From: Rhizopus arrhizus
Lineage: Eukaryota > Mucoromycota > Mucoromycetes > Mucorales > Rhizopodaceae
Length of the DNA stretch: 64,000 nt
Direction: 5' to 3'
Assembly: GCA_024220505.1 (NCBI GenBank)
Contig: JAKZZE010000023.1
Location: 62,001 to 126,000, forward strand
Part shown: piece by piece, positions 22,099-33,914 of the stretch
How the letters are laid out: every line of letters starts with the position of its first letter
How positions within the stretch are numbered: the first letter of the stretch is position 1
Notes under the pieces: generated by a model
The model's database searches: none
What the model was told of the DNA's origin: nothing
Seen by the model: only the letters and a program-made list of their open reading frames with translations
Made by a program: the position numbers and the translations under genes

Positions 22099-22862
22099 TG
22101 TGATTTCTCAATGAAATAAAATGACTGTAAAGTTCAACAAGACCAAAAAGCTCCATTATTTACTTAACATCATTGTATCTAGTATTCATATCCTTCTCAT
22201 GAAGATTCAATTAAATTCTTTCTATTTTTTTTTAAACTTTGAGTCACACATCGTGTAGTATGACTAGAGTATTCCGCAATCATGTAACACTATGCATATA
22301 AGGATCACAGAAATATAATATGAAAGCGTAAGGAATGTAAGAAAGTTTAATCGAGCAAATGATTATCGTTAGCGAGAATAAACACTAGTGATATGATTTT
22401 CGAAATAATTGCATTGAGTTGATAAGGAACGTCTTGAATAATGAGTTGCCAATATAAATATCATATGTACCATGGTATGGTGGAAACTACTGTGAGTAAA
22501 TGCTGATAGTCATAAGAAGAAAAGAAGCATAGAGGTGCAAGTGATCGAAGTATAGGCCAGATATATTCAGGTTGCAGATGAAAACCATTCTAAGATACTT
22601 TAATTACAGCTATAGACTGCGTGAATAAATTTTAATATGAAGATCTATTATTGGGCTGCTTATATGTATTTCTTAAGTTACATCCGTTTTGCATTTTTAT
22701 GTCATTGCATCAAAAACTGCATTAAAGCAGCTTCTATGAGTTTAAGGAATATAATTATTTACAACCAAATAATAGAGAAAAGAATGTAATAAATCTTTAT
22801 AAAGCATTCACTGCTCTGGTTTTGTAAACTGAATGTGAATCATGTTAAAGTATGCTGGAACA
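22099..22862 (-). repeat. LTR-Z copy, diverged, with about 340 bp of extra internal sequence
   Basis: The reverse complement of 22560-22862 aligns with the first 300 bp of the LTR-Z at 7006, and the reverse complement of 22099-22215 aligns with its end. The middle, about 22216-22559, has no counterpart there. The plus-strand ends are TGTGATTTC...GGAACA. There is no transposase next to its inner end, which confirms that the LTR boundary at 7426 is real. No 5 bp duplication was found. Confidence 0.7.
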
Positions 22863-23963
22863 CTATACTTTGATCTAATGTCAAATCTATTTAAAAGAGT
22901 TTTGATTTGTACTTTAAACATTTATTAGCAACATTTATAACAATATAGGCTCCATTTTTTATCACAAATAAACAAGGAACTTTTAAACAAATCCTCAATA
23001 AGTGCAACGCCCTTTTTCAGCGAATCTAGCGGTGAGATATGCATAAGACAAAAGAAAAAAAAAATGGGGAAGTTGATCTCCAATTGTTTTACAAGAAATT
23101 ACTATAAAATGTATATGATCTTAAATACTTGAACCAAAAGGCATTATGTAGGCCCACTATCCCTTTGACCAAAAACGAATAACACTTAAACTTTTTGAAA
23201 GTTGTTGTTTAAGCATCTATCGGTTGAAATAAAGTTTTTGAAGAGATTTCAACTCTATTCATATGGGATGTTTAGTGGTTCCAAATGTAACGGGGTATAG
23301 TAATTATGGATAGGTCATTACTAAAAGCCTTTAAAGAAAAAGTTTATTTGAATATTTTATTTTGAATTTATTTTTGCTAAACACACTTCTCCTTTTTGAA
23401 GATGTGCTCTGAGTGAGAGTATCGTGTATTTTTCTGTTTAAACCGCATGCTTGGCGATTGATTTTCATTTACAGGAATGCAGATTGTTCGAAAACCATAA
23501 GAAATGATTGATGGGGACAAGGAAGATTGCCTATAAGTGTGTTTTTTTTTATCTGTAGAGAGATGACAGTCGAGATATAGGGAATTAAAGTCAAAAAGAG
23601 ATGCTAAGACTGATCCAATATAATTTGTGTGAGATGTGGATAGTAAAATTGTGCAACAGCAACCATTGGTTACGCACGAGTTACTAGATTTTAAAGCTTT
23701 TAAACTTTAAGAAGCTACAGCGTACCATGCTCCAAGGTGTACTGACTTGATAATGATACTACTAGTATCTCTTCTTCTTTGTATTGCTGTCAGCTAATAA
23801 GTAGTCATTAAACGAACTTTTTTATAAAAGTTATCTGCTTTTTTTTACTCCCTCATTTTGAGTCGGGGACTAAATTTTGACTCAACTAATAATAGGATGC
23901 TGGTACAAAGCATGCAATCATCTGCACAAAGCCTCTTCTATGTTGTGTTGTCTCAGTTTTCTT

Positions 23964-24028
<65 letters not shown>

Positions 24029-24157
24029 GAACGCTACACAACTATCAAATCACTAAATCAATCCGAAAAAGACCCATCTGTTGCTCAACAAATATTACAA
24101 GGACTGTAAATACTTTTGTTGGATAAAGTAATCAGTTGTCTAGAAAGAAATATATAT
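22863..24157. other. Boundary between transposon block and genic block; 60-nt T tract
   Basis: No gene recognised. It holds an uninterrupted run of 60 T at 23966-24025, consistent with the poly(A) end of a minus-strand retroposed copy or with a collapsed homopolymer. Just after it, 24026-24109 reads in frame as a short hydrophilic peptide (SLNQSEKDPSVAQQILQGL) followed by a stop. This may be a relic or an unplaced exon. Confidence 0.5.
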
Positions 24158-25047
24158 ATGCTGTCGGTTGGCCTGATATTATGCGCAATAAGTGGAGTAC
24201 TAGAGCTCTCTTGTGCTGCATTCATCACCATTCGAGCTATTCAAAAACCAAAGAGGGTTCTGTGTATTTTGTCCGCTTTCAGTATACTTACACTACCAGC
24301 ATGTATGTGTAATATACTAGCTTTTGCAGATTATATTGACTCTAAATGGAACTCATTTTGCTATCTATTTGTCACCCTGTTCATGTTGGTATTGCATTTT
24401 TGGCTCACATTGGATATTGGTAGAAATTTGAGACTTAGAGGAATACAATGGAAGCATCCACTTGTTATTGGAGGCATTATTAGCCTTTGTGGGTCGTTAA
24501 CGTGTTTAACGGTGGAGATAATTATTTTACTTGTACGAAATGATAATTATCCCTTAAGAAAGGCTTTTATATGTGGTGTTTGCTTTGCTATAGTATCCGA
24601 TGGTCTAGTTTACATATATTCTTTTTCAGCCCTTTTCTGCTCCAAAGATCTCAGAATGCATGAGGATCAATCAAGGACAGCTGCATTAGGGGTAAAGCAA
24701 AAAAATATTTTTTTTTTATCTTTTTAACGTACGATTTTTAGGTATGGTTTCTAGGGATTCAATTTATTTGGTATATGACTTATGGTGCCTTGTATATATG
24801 GTTTTTTTGTATGCCATGGGACGATTTCTCTACTTTACTTGCATTTGATTATATCTGGCGCTACTTTTTAAGTCTCATGTTTGCTTGGCCTCCTCCTCAA
24901 TATGCTATAAGGATAATATCTGCTTATCTAGCATCAATGTCAGGGTCTAAAAATAAACGCAGCAAGGATTTAACGCTTGATGCCTCATTTGATTCCGTGA
25001 AACACATAGACAAGCAACCTTATCAGCATTTGAATGATTCTCTTTAA
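24158..25047 (+). CDS. Predicted seven-transmembrane protein of unknown function
   Basis: Two exons, 24158-24691 and 24742-25047, with a 50 nt intron (gtaaag...ttttag), give 279 residues from the ATG at 24158. I count seven hydrophobic segments, starting with LSVGLILCAISGVLELSC and ending with a segment before the AWPPPQ sequence, then a hydrophilic tail (GSKNKRSKDLTLDAS) that is probably cytoplasmic. This resembles the layout of fungal GPCR-like or DUF-type 7-TM proteins, but no family motif is recognised and I give no function. The frame is open for a few codons upstream of the ATG, so an upstream exon cannot be excluded. It is the first host gene after the transposon block. Confidence 0.65.
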
Positions 25048-25457
25048 GTAGATGCTTCAAAAACAGAACGCAACAGATTTTATTATATTTTTATGTACTA
25101 GTAAGAAAGAACAACAATGTCACTTTACATACACCTAAAGCTGCTGGTCAGACGCAGAAATGTAGAGCACCATACACTTATAATCAACTCAAATAAAATA
25201 ATCTGTCATATTGGGAATGTTATTTCCTATAATGAGTGTCTATTGCATGCATATGAAAAGGGAGTGTTACATATTCTATTTCAGTATAGTATCAGGGTAT
25301 TTGCACTTGCCAAGGGAGAATCTACATGTTTATTGGATTTCATATACGTGTTATGGTTTGAATAAACTCTTTTGGTATATATAGTATTGCCTATGAGAAT
25401 CAAAGCATACTTGCTTTGAATGAAGCTAGAACACATGTAATATATCATCGAAATGGT
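25048..25457. other. Intergenic, nothing recognised
   Basis: Convergent interval between the 7-TM gene and DCTN6. It has an 82-codon frame without family features, which I do not regard as a gene. Confidence 0.5.
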
Positions 25458-26248
25458 TTACATAGATGATTCAAGCTTTTTAAGGTGATTGTATTTGGGT
25501 AAAACTTCCTGAAGATAGTCTAAATGTCTTGCATGGAGGGCTGCTTGCGTCTGAAAATAATTATATTAGCTATTATCCTATTCATATTTTACTACTTGCT
25601 TACAGCCAATGGTTCATTTTGTGTTCTTCTCTTGGATTCTGCTCCATATATAACGGTTGAATCCGGTAAAGTTTCGTTATTTTCGGTTAAACAACCAGCA
25701 CCGATAACACAATAGTTGCCTATAGACGTATTTCCTAAAACACGACCTCTTGCTTCGATAATATTATTATTGCCTATACGCGATCCTTCCACATCTTCAA
25801 AATTTGTCAATTCGTGCCTAAAAAATTTAAAGAATGTTAAACTTACAGCATCCCACTTCAAATTCATTGTTATCGCCAATAACAAGTGGTGTAGCATTCC
25901 TAATAGTCAATTGAATCCCTCTAGTAGTTGTCTTATTTTATCTTTTCTTCTCTTTCTTTACTTGTTAAAAATCACAACGTTTTCTTCAATTATATTATTC
26001 TTTCCAATGTAAACAGGCCCATTTTCTGCAATAATTCGACATTGTGGGTGGAGTACCGTGCCTTTTATAACACATTAGAGTGCTTTCTAGTGTTTCTTTC
26101 TTAGCGTACCTGCTCCTGAAAAAAAAAAATTAGCAAAAGCATAAAAGATTTTAATTGTTTAATCATTACCAATTGAAATTTCACCTCGAAGCTCAGTTTC
26201 TTGACAGACAATAGATTTAGGGCCAGCAGTTATGCGATTTCTATTCAT
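25458..26248 (-). CDS. DCTN6: Dynactin subunit 6 (p27), left-handed beta-helix protein
   Basis: Six exons fit in phase on the minus strand: 26248-26170, 26115-26110 (a 6 nt microexon), 26061-25962, 25920-25847, 25794-25604 and 25550-25458. They give 180 residues, close to the 190 of animal DCTN6. The protein has the hexapeptide-repeat beta-helix and the DCTN6 signatures NNIIEARGRV, GAGCLTENN, STVIYGAESKRR and a C-terminal LPKYNHLKK. DCTN6 sits with DCTN5 in the pointed-end complex of dynactin, the cofactor of dynein in transport along microtubules. Two acceptors are AAG rather than CAG/TAG; phase and alignment with the family require them. The gene shares a 153 bp start-to-start interval with the rhomboid gene. 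Confidence 0.88.
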
Positions 26249-26401
26249 CTTTTAATAAAAAAAAATATACAAGTTGTTTACATCTTGTTATATACCTTAT
26301 CATGTAAAAAGGTTGAGAACAGGATAAAAATTTAACATTTAAATTCAGAACACAAGGACAAAAATAATACTAGCTGCTTGCTTTTTTCCTTTTCAATTAT
26401 A
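26249..26401. promoter_or_regulatory. Probable bidirectional promoter between DCTN6 and the rhomboid gene
   Basis: Only 153 bp separate the start codons of the divergent genes. It is A-rich (a run of A at about 26259-26267), with no clear TATA box. The inference rests on spacing alone. Confidence 0.5.
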
Positions 26402-27772
26402 ATGCTTCGCTTGACACATAGTATAAAAAGCAAGATCTCACCAAAATGTCACCAATTTATTTCAAATACTAGAATAAGTTCTTATTCTCGTCACAATTTT
26501 CGGTTTACAGGACAACAGCATAGCTCACCAAATCTACAAAATACGTCAATTCCACCTCTACAATCTAACCCAGTAGCCTCTAATTCTGGAGCATGGGCTA
26601 AGCATGCGGTCGGCTTTCCTCATGTTGGTTATGTAGGTCCAGTAGTCTTTGGGTTAACGACCACAGCAGCCTCTTTTGTCACAGCAGCCGTCATATTTGA
26701 TCGCAATCAGCAAACACTTTGGGAGCGTTTTCGCAAACATACTCGTCAATGGTCTATTTTTGGAGTATCCGAGGAATCAGTTTTATTTGATTTATGGAAA
26801 GAGAAAAAGGATATGATTCTGGAAAAGAGAGAATTATTATTAGAGCGTTTGAAAAACTACCTTGATAGAATCAATTTACCTTTGGATCTAAAGCGAGCAT
26901 TTTGGATGTTGGGTGCCAAGCTAGCTACCATGTCTGAATCAGAAAAGACCTTGTCGACATTGATTGCTTTGAATTCGATAGTCTTTTTAGCCTGGCAGAT
27001 ACCTCGTCTAACGCCATTTATGAGCCAATGGTTCATGCATTTACCGGGAACAAAGCGAAATGTAACATTACTAACAAGCTGCTTCTCTCATCAAGAGTTT
27101 TTCCATTTTACATTGAATATGGTTGGCCTATGGTCCTTTGGGCGGGTTATTCATGATCATTTTGGAAGAGAGCAGTTCGTTGCGATGTACTTATCAGCAG
27201 GTATTGGTGCTAATGTGGTCAGTCATGCTTGCAGTTTAGCTTTGCGAAATTCGAGACCCTTAATGCCTAGCCTTGGTGCAAGTGGTGCTATTTATAGCCT
27301 TGTTGCTTCTACAGCTATCTTGCATCCCAACTCAAGTATTAGTCTTATATTCTTGCCAATGATTCCAATCAAATTAGGGTAAAAAAGAAAAATATTATAG
27401 AGAATTTTATTATACTAATTTATTTTAAGGTATGCATTACCAGCACTCATGGGCTTCGATTTAGCAGGTATTCTGTTAAGATGGAAAATGTTTGATCATT
27501 TTGTGAGTTCAAAATTTATTATATCAAAAGATTAAGTGTTAAGCCACATTTTATTTTAGGCACATCTGGCTGGAGCAGGATTAGGAATAGGATACATGCA
27601 TTATGGAGAGCAACATATATGGGGTCCACTTGTCCGTAAAGTACATGAAATACGAGAAAATAGTCGGAATGGAGGAGGTAAAGGACAGGGTGGTGTATAC
27701 ATGTTAACTGAACCAAAGCAGAAACATGAATCAGCACAACCTCAAACCACAAAATGGACGAAATGGTTCTAA
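26402..27772 (+). CDS. Mitochondrial rhomboid protease (PARL/Pcp1 type)
   Basis: Exons 26402-27378, 27430-27502 and 27560-27772 give 420 residues. The N-terminus is basic and Ser-rich without acidic residues (MLRLTHSIKSKISPKCHQF), fitting a mitochondrial presequence. Rhomboid features are FHFTLNMVGLWSFG, the nucleophile motif GASGA with Ser294, and the catalytic His352 in AHLAGAGLG. PARL-type rhomboids of the inner membrane cleave substrates such as the dynamin Mgm1 in yeast and PINK1 in animals. The first acceptor is AAG (27427-27429). An upstream alternative start is not needed. A short hairpin CCTTCC-GAT-GGAAGG lies about 95 bp beyond the stop codon. Confidence 0.9.
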
Positions 27773-28590
27773 TTAAATAAAAGATATTTTCAATCTTTTT
27801 TTTTTTCATTTAAAACGTTTATAAAAAAATTTTGTTTGGGAAATAGTACCGAGATACCCAAATATCCCTTCCGATGGAAGGAGGATCCCCAGTGTGGAAA
27901 CAAACAGTTTGGTCTTTGGTGGCTGTGTTGAGAAGCATACAATTAAACCGACAGAGTCAGTCTTACACATACTCACAAGCTATATGGCCCCAGTAAAGAA
28001 CAGCGTAAACGCATCTGGTATTTTACATTATAACTCCCGAGAAAGATCTTTGCAAATTGTGGGTAACTTGAAAGATAAATTCTCCTCCGAAAAGCCTGTT
28101 TTTAGTTCGTTTCGTTCAAGAAAAATTCTTGTTTTCTTTACTCGGATAATACTAATATGTTGCTGAAAAGTATTAATTATGTATAAAGCTCAATCATGAC
28201 GACTATTATGGATAAAAACCCTTCGAAAGAGATGTACTTGGTTTGAAAGCAAAAGTCATATTTTAAACTCCAAGAAAAAGTTTTTTTTCTGGGAGAATAA
28301 ATTCATATCCAAATATGGAAAAGATACAATTACAACATTTTCACAGTTGAGGTCTGTAAGAAATTCATAAATTAAAATAGTCAATATAAATTCAATAAAA
28401 GAATTAACATTTATCAGCACTGAAAATCCCGTAAAGACTTTTTAGTTATTTGATTTGATACAAAACATTCAAGTGAAAAAAAGGAGCATAATTCTACTTT
28501 TATCTCTTTTTATCAATCAATCACCGCCTGTAATTTCTTAATTTTACATCTCCGCGTATGAATTTATGCTTCTTTACTTTAATTTAAACA
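27773..28590. other. Intergenic, nothing recognised
   Basis: AT-rich interval with the small perfect hairpin at 27869-27883 and a 90-codon frame (27894-28166) that lacks any family feature. Confidence 0.5.
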
Positions 28591-31500
28591 ATGACATCAA
28601 ATAATCCATTCTATGAATTAAGTCCTGATATAAAAAGCTTATTAAATGTAGAAACCTTTAGAGTAAACATTTAGCAAGAAGGAAGAAACTGTATGAAGGA
28701 AAAACTCATTGACTTCTCTTTTAGGAAAATGTCTCAACTACAGATTTTGTGGAAAAAATTTCGACTGGTGTCATTGAACAAATGAAAGAGATTGGAGGAA
28801 ACAGTAAATCTGAATGTTCCCAGTTATATAAGAGAAATGGCATTTAACAAAAATATATTTGCTATAGCTGCAGCATTTGACCCTAAACCGTTCATTCGTA
28901 CTTTTGAAGGTGTGATTGAGGAACTTCATCAACTAAAGATTCGTCTTCAGGAACAGTGTAATGAGCTTGAAAGCAGTACAAGGACAGCCGAAAAGGAATA
29001 CCGACAAAACGTAGGAGATCTTCATGGGGCATTTGCTGTAAGAAACAATAGTCATCGCAGTTCACTAAAACGCTTAACATTTAAATTTGCACATGCAGGA
29101 TGTGTATCGTTCCTATGATAGTTTGGAAGGCAGAATTGGTGAGGTTGGTAAAACAGCTATTCGTATCGGTGAACAATTAGAGACGATTGATAAAGAGAGA
29201 TCAAAGGCTTCAGAAAGCCGAGATATTATAGAATATTTCATGGAATTCCAGGATGGAAGTAGCGAACGTTTGGATTCTTTAGTTCAAGGAGGAGAAGAAG
29301 GACAACTCAAGGTAAGCAAAGAAAAAAAAAGCTGCGGATCATTAACTGAGAATAACTTTGACAATAGGCTGCTATTGTTGCTAGAAGATTGAATGCAGTA
29401 GCTAAAGAAGTAGATAATGATGCAAGGGCTAGAATAGCTATTGAGAAATTCTGTGAAAGTTTTGAAAAAGAAATTTTGGAAGAATTCAATAAAGCATATG
29501 CAGAAAGAGAACCTCATCATATGGCAGTACGGATTCATATAACAGAAACATGATTTTACACACAACTTATACTTTCTGATAGCATTGCGCAAAGGTATTA
29601 TCTGAATTTAATGGTGGTGCTTCCTGCGTACAAATTTATGTTAATCAACATGAATTTTTTATGTCAAATATGGCAATGGAGGATGCAGAACAAGTCAGAG
29701 AATCCGAAGAGTAAGTGTTTTCTTTTTAGATCAATGCTTTTAGAGAGATATTAAGTTTTTGCGCAAACTATCAAGTAATGCAAATTTATCTGATCCTAAT
29801 TTGCCGCCTCCTGAAGTTGACACGAGTCTCGTAAAGCTATATGATGACATTCGTATCACTGTTCGTAAAGAAGCAAAGATTATTTCAGATGTGTTTCCTC
29901 AACCGGCCACTGTTATGCAAGTTCTTTTGCAGCGTATATTTGCTCAATCTGTAAATATATACCAGAAAAGACCTTGAAACTATATGATTTACTAAATTCA
30001 ATTACTTTATCCAGATACAAAATCATATTGAACTCTTACTATCAAGATCAGAGAAATGCTCCGACTTGGCATACCTTAGAACCCTAGCCTCTACTCACGC
30101 TGAAACCAAGAGACTAATAGAAAATTTAAAGTTTTATTGCGACAAAGAATTGCTACTTAAAGACGCGGCTGATATAAACGGTTTAGTAACCACAGCATCA
30201 CCCGATGAAACATTAGATAGATGCATGGATGACCTATTTGTGCCATATATAGAAGGTGATCGATATTTGAAGAAAGAGGAGGAGTCCCTTCGTAAATTGT
30301 TTGGAAACATTGTTTCTCAATTTTTGAATGCAATGGTAAAAAAAAAAAAAAACTTTTGAGGTATAAACTAAATCAATATGTATATATTTTGCAGCAACAA
30401 CGAAAGATAATATCTGCACGTAATCAATCTGTTTTGACAAGAACATTGAACCAAATATCCTCTACTTCTGGTATCATCATGTCTCCTTCTGCTTCTTCTC
30501 CTTTATTGAGTGACACTGCAAATGCTCAGTCTAGTGCTGATCAATTTGGTCGTGACAGAAAAAATGCAAACGTTGTTTTTGTGGATGAAAATGGATTTTG
30601 CTTATTAACATCTGATGCAATTTTACGTATACTTAACATTCATGCTGAAGCCATTATTCGCTGTGTTGAACTAGAAGACGCCCAGGAATCGTAAAATATG
30701 ACTACAAAAGAGCTGATACACATGCATTCATTATGCTCATTATTTTTTAAAACATAGCTTGGATTCCTTAAAGAAAATGTTTAGTATGTTGATTGATTTC
30801 GTAGGACAGAAATACTTGGATATAGCCATGGACGAGTATGTTTTGCAAATAAGAATTTGTATAAACTTCGAACTAAAACGTGCACTGCTATCATAGGATG
30901 TTAGAAATTCTTAATAACAAGAAGGATCAACCAGATTTATCTTCTTTCTCAGTCATCAAGTCTTCTGTTGATACAATGCAATTAGTGCAAAAGCATTTTG
31001 AATTAGCAATTGTAAGAGAAATAAGATTTGATACCATGCACTTTTTTTTTTATTTTAACTTTTTTTTTTATTAGTTGCCGCTTGTGACAAATGCTCCTTC
31101 GATACACAGAGATATTCTTGCAACAAAAAACACATTTATGGCTAAATTAGAACGAAAGATTAACGACTTGCTTCAAAAGAGCATAGAAGACATTATGCAT
31201 TGGTTAGGCGAGATACTGACTCGACAGAAAAAGAATGACTTTAGACCAAAAGATGAAGAAGTCGCACTGATGAGCATCGGAACACAGCCATGTATGCAAA
31301 GTATCGAGTTTGTCACCAAAGTATTTCGATCAGCATCAAGCGCACTACAAGGAAAGAACTTTGAGGCGTTCCTGAGACATATCGGCAATGGATTTCATTC
31401 GTAAGCCAAAGAAAAAAAATTGAACTCTTCTAAAGCTAACACCGTCCCTTCTCCTTAGAATGCTATTAGAGCATTTTAAAAAGTTTTATGTTACCCCAGC

Positions 31501-31989
31501 GGGCGGGTTATTGGTCACAAAGTAAGCCAGTACCTATCCATCCCTGTAATTATCCTACTGACCTTTCTTGTGTATGTTATTAGGGATGTGGCTAAATACC
31601 AGGAATTGATCAAAATGTTCAAAATTCCAGCGCTTGATGAAAGATTTGAAATGTTACGCCAATTAGGCAATATATTTGTGGTGAAACCAGAAATACTAAA
31701 ATCTATACTATCCGAAGGGTATTTAGCAAGACTGGATCCATCTTTGCTCTACCCTTACTTGGAAAGACGAACTGATTTCAAGTCTGCTAAATTGGATCGA
31801 CTCTTGGGTATTTCTATGGATGATACGATCGAGCATGCTGAGGCAGCTACTGGCAGCCAAAGAAAGAATGATTCAAAAGCAAAGACTCAAAGAAGATCTT
31901 TGTTTGTGAATGATAATGAGGTACTCAGGGATATTATGAGGAACTATTCTAGTAATCGCGATTTTTTTTCTGCATTCAACTTGTCTTGA
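28591..31989 (+). CDS. SEC10: Exocyst complex component Sec10 (EXOC5)
   Basis: Fourteen exons fit in phase: 28591-28662, 28725-28803, 28868-29037, 29099-29311, 29368-29526, 29595-29710, 29746-29950, 30015-30335, 30395-30690, 30758-30835, 30897-31011, 31075-31400, 31459-31521 and 31584-31989. They give 872 residues, almost the length of yeast Sec10 (871). Family signatures are AFDPKPFIRTFEG, the coiled coil near residues 75-150, QKKNDFRPKDEE, DVAKYQELIKMFKIP and a C-terminal SLLYPYLERRTDFKSAKLDRLLG. Sec10 bridges vesicle-bound Sec15 and the rest of the exocyst, which tethers secretory vesicles at growth sites, here the hyphal tip. The gene is unusually intron-rich for the window. Confidence 0.93.
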
Positions 31990-32755
31990 ATCCTTTATTA
32001 AATATACTTGCATGTCTATACCAATAAAACAAACGCACGTACAGAACTTGCTTTATCTTGTGAAGGCAACAACGTTTTGTTCATAAAAGACCAATGTGAC
32101 ACACAGTGACACTAATAAAAGCTTAATGGTGGTTGTTCTCATGCAAATTCCAACCCAGCGATGTTGAACGTCACTTTCGAAACACAAGATTCTGTTTGTT
32201 ATTCTGATGAGGAATTCCGACTGGATGGTACAAATTTACCAATTTTGTAAAATGATGCTAGTATTCCACCAGGGCTAGAACAACCACAGTCTTTCAACTT
32301 ATTTCTGAATTCAATCTATTTTTATTAATCAGGAGAGAGAGTGAAGGATTTGGTCTAAAGTAAATAGATGAGACTATACTTTAGGAGGAAAGCTAGAAAG
32401 ATACTGTGATCCACCTTGTGTCACTGTTTACATACAGATCTCAGTGTCTGATTTGATCTGTTCAGGTAATGTCAATATGAAGATATAGTTACTAGTTATA
32501 TGCTTATATATTTATACCTCATAAACATTATTTAACTAATTATTAATAGAAAAATAAAAGTGAGGGCTAGAAAGAGAAAAAAAAAAAAAGAGTGCAAGTT
32601 TATAAATTAAAACAATAAAGTTAATTGTAACACAAAATTTAGGATCGGCACTGTTTCATTTTTCTCCAAAACTGACTTTTTTAATGTCATAAACAAACTA
32701 GCCTTACTAGATATAGTCAATGTATATTCTTGATTTTCTATCAGGTTATTAAAAC
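31990..32755. other. Intergenic, nothing recognised
   Basis: AT-rich with short GTGACAC-type repeats at about 32095-32110. No gene seen. Confidence 0.5.
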
Positions 32756-33914
32756 ATGAATCATTTATATAGACTACACCTTGTCTATCTTGGATCATTC
32801 ACTTTTCTTTTTCTCTCTTTTAAAATGTCAGCACAGAATAATACATCGCTTAAGAAAATCTCACTGCATACAGTCGTCTTGATCATTTTACTTTTGACGA
32901 TCTTCATCTCCTTGAGTCTTTTTCTTACGGGTAAATGATTACTTTCAACCACTTTCTTCTTTTTTTGTCTTCCATCTCACACATCCACTGCTAGAACTTC
33001 CACGGAATACTCAATGCCATGACATGTTAAATGAAGGACATTGGGAAACAAGTAAATATGATCGATGGCAATCTTCAGGATGCAAAAATAAAATGTACAA
33101 AAAGAACGATCTCTATGAATGCTTAAATAACAAAACGGTCATTTATGTGGGTGACTCGATCATGAGAGAACAATACTATGCGATGACTCAATTCTTCAGA
33201 CCTGGCAGGCCCTCTCAAGAGGCTATCCATGCTGATCAACGAGTGATCATCCAAGAACACAACATCACCATCGAAATGTGGTGGGACCCATTCTTGAACA
33301 GCAACCGAACCTTACGCCTGCTGCAGGGCCAAGAGCCAAGGCCTACTTTACTGATCATGGATACCGGTGTCTGGTACATGAAAGACTTTGGCAGCAGATA
33401 CCTGCAGGAATGGAAAAAGACAGTGGACAGAGTGTTTGATGGAGTACAGCAATATGCGATAGCTGACAAGGTGATGCTATCACCTGTAGAAGTTGTCGAA
33501 TACGACAGGCTGAGTCCTTCACGGAAACAGTCCATGACGTATGATAAGATTCAGCTCATGAACAAATACCTACGAGAGCGTGAAAGTACACTGGAAGATC
33601 CAGTGACCCCTTTGGCCATTCCATTCGTTTGGAATGAGATCATCACCTCTTCTAAAAATCAAACCTTGGACGGGCTCCATTTTCAACCTCCTGTGACAAA
33701 AGCACAAGCACAGTTAGCCTTGAACTATCTTTGCAACGATCAACTTCAGGAAAAGACACCCTTGGGATTGACCTGCTGCCACTCATCCAGATACCTAACA
33801 TTTGTGCTCTTATCAAGTTTATGCCTTATGGGACTGATCGCTTTCATCCTTTTTAGTTACCGAATGAAACTACTTGAAATATTATATGCAATAAAGCCCC
33901 AACTGAAAATATAA
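32756..33914 (+). CDS. Membrane-anchored PC-esterase/SGNH-like protein (Cas1p/TBL-like)
   Basis: Exons 32756-32930 and 32995-33914 give 364 residues; an inner in-frame ATG at 32825 would give 341. A hydrophobic segment near the N-terminus (VVLIILLLTIFISLSLFL) marks a type II signal anchor, followed by the lumenal domain. GDSIMREQY is the GDS block with the catalytic Ser, and DGLHFQP near the end has the Asp/His pair of PC-esterase and TBL-family polysaccharide O-acetyltransferases. A second hydrophobic segment lies near the C-terminus (YLTFVLLSSLCLMGLIAFIL). The likely role is acetylation or de-acetylation of glycans in the Golgi, but substrate and direction cannot be told from sequence. Confidence 0.8.

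Noticed and set aside
23858..24109. 83-codon frame containing a phenylalanine run
   Set aside because: Most of it is the translation of the T60 homopolymer; the short tail after it is noted in the interval entry only.
25117..25365. 82-codon frame between the 7-TM gene and DCTN6
   Set aside because: No domain, and typical length for chance frames in this interval.
27894..28166. 90-codon frame after the rhomboid gene
   Set aside because: No family features, no splice partners and no promoter context.
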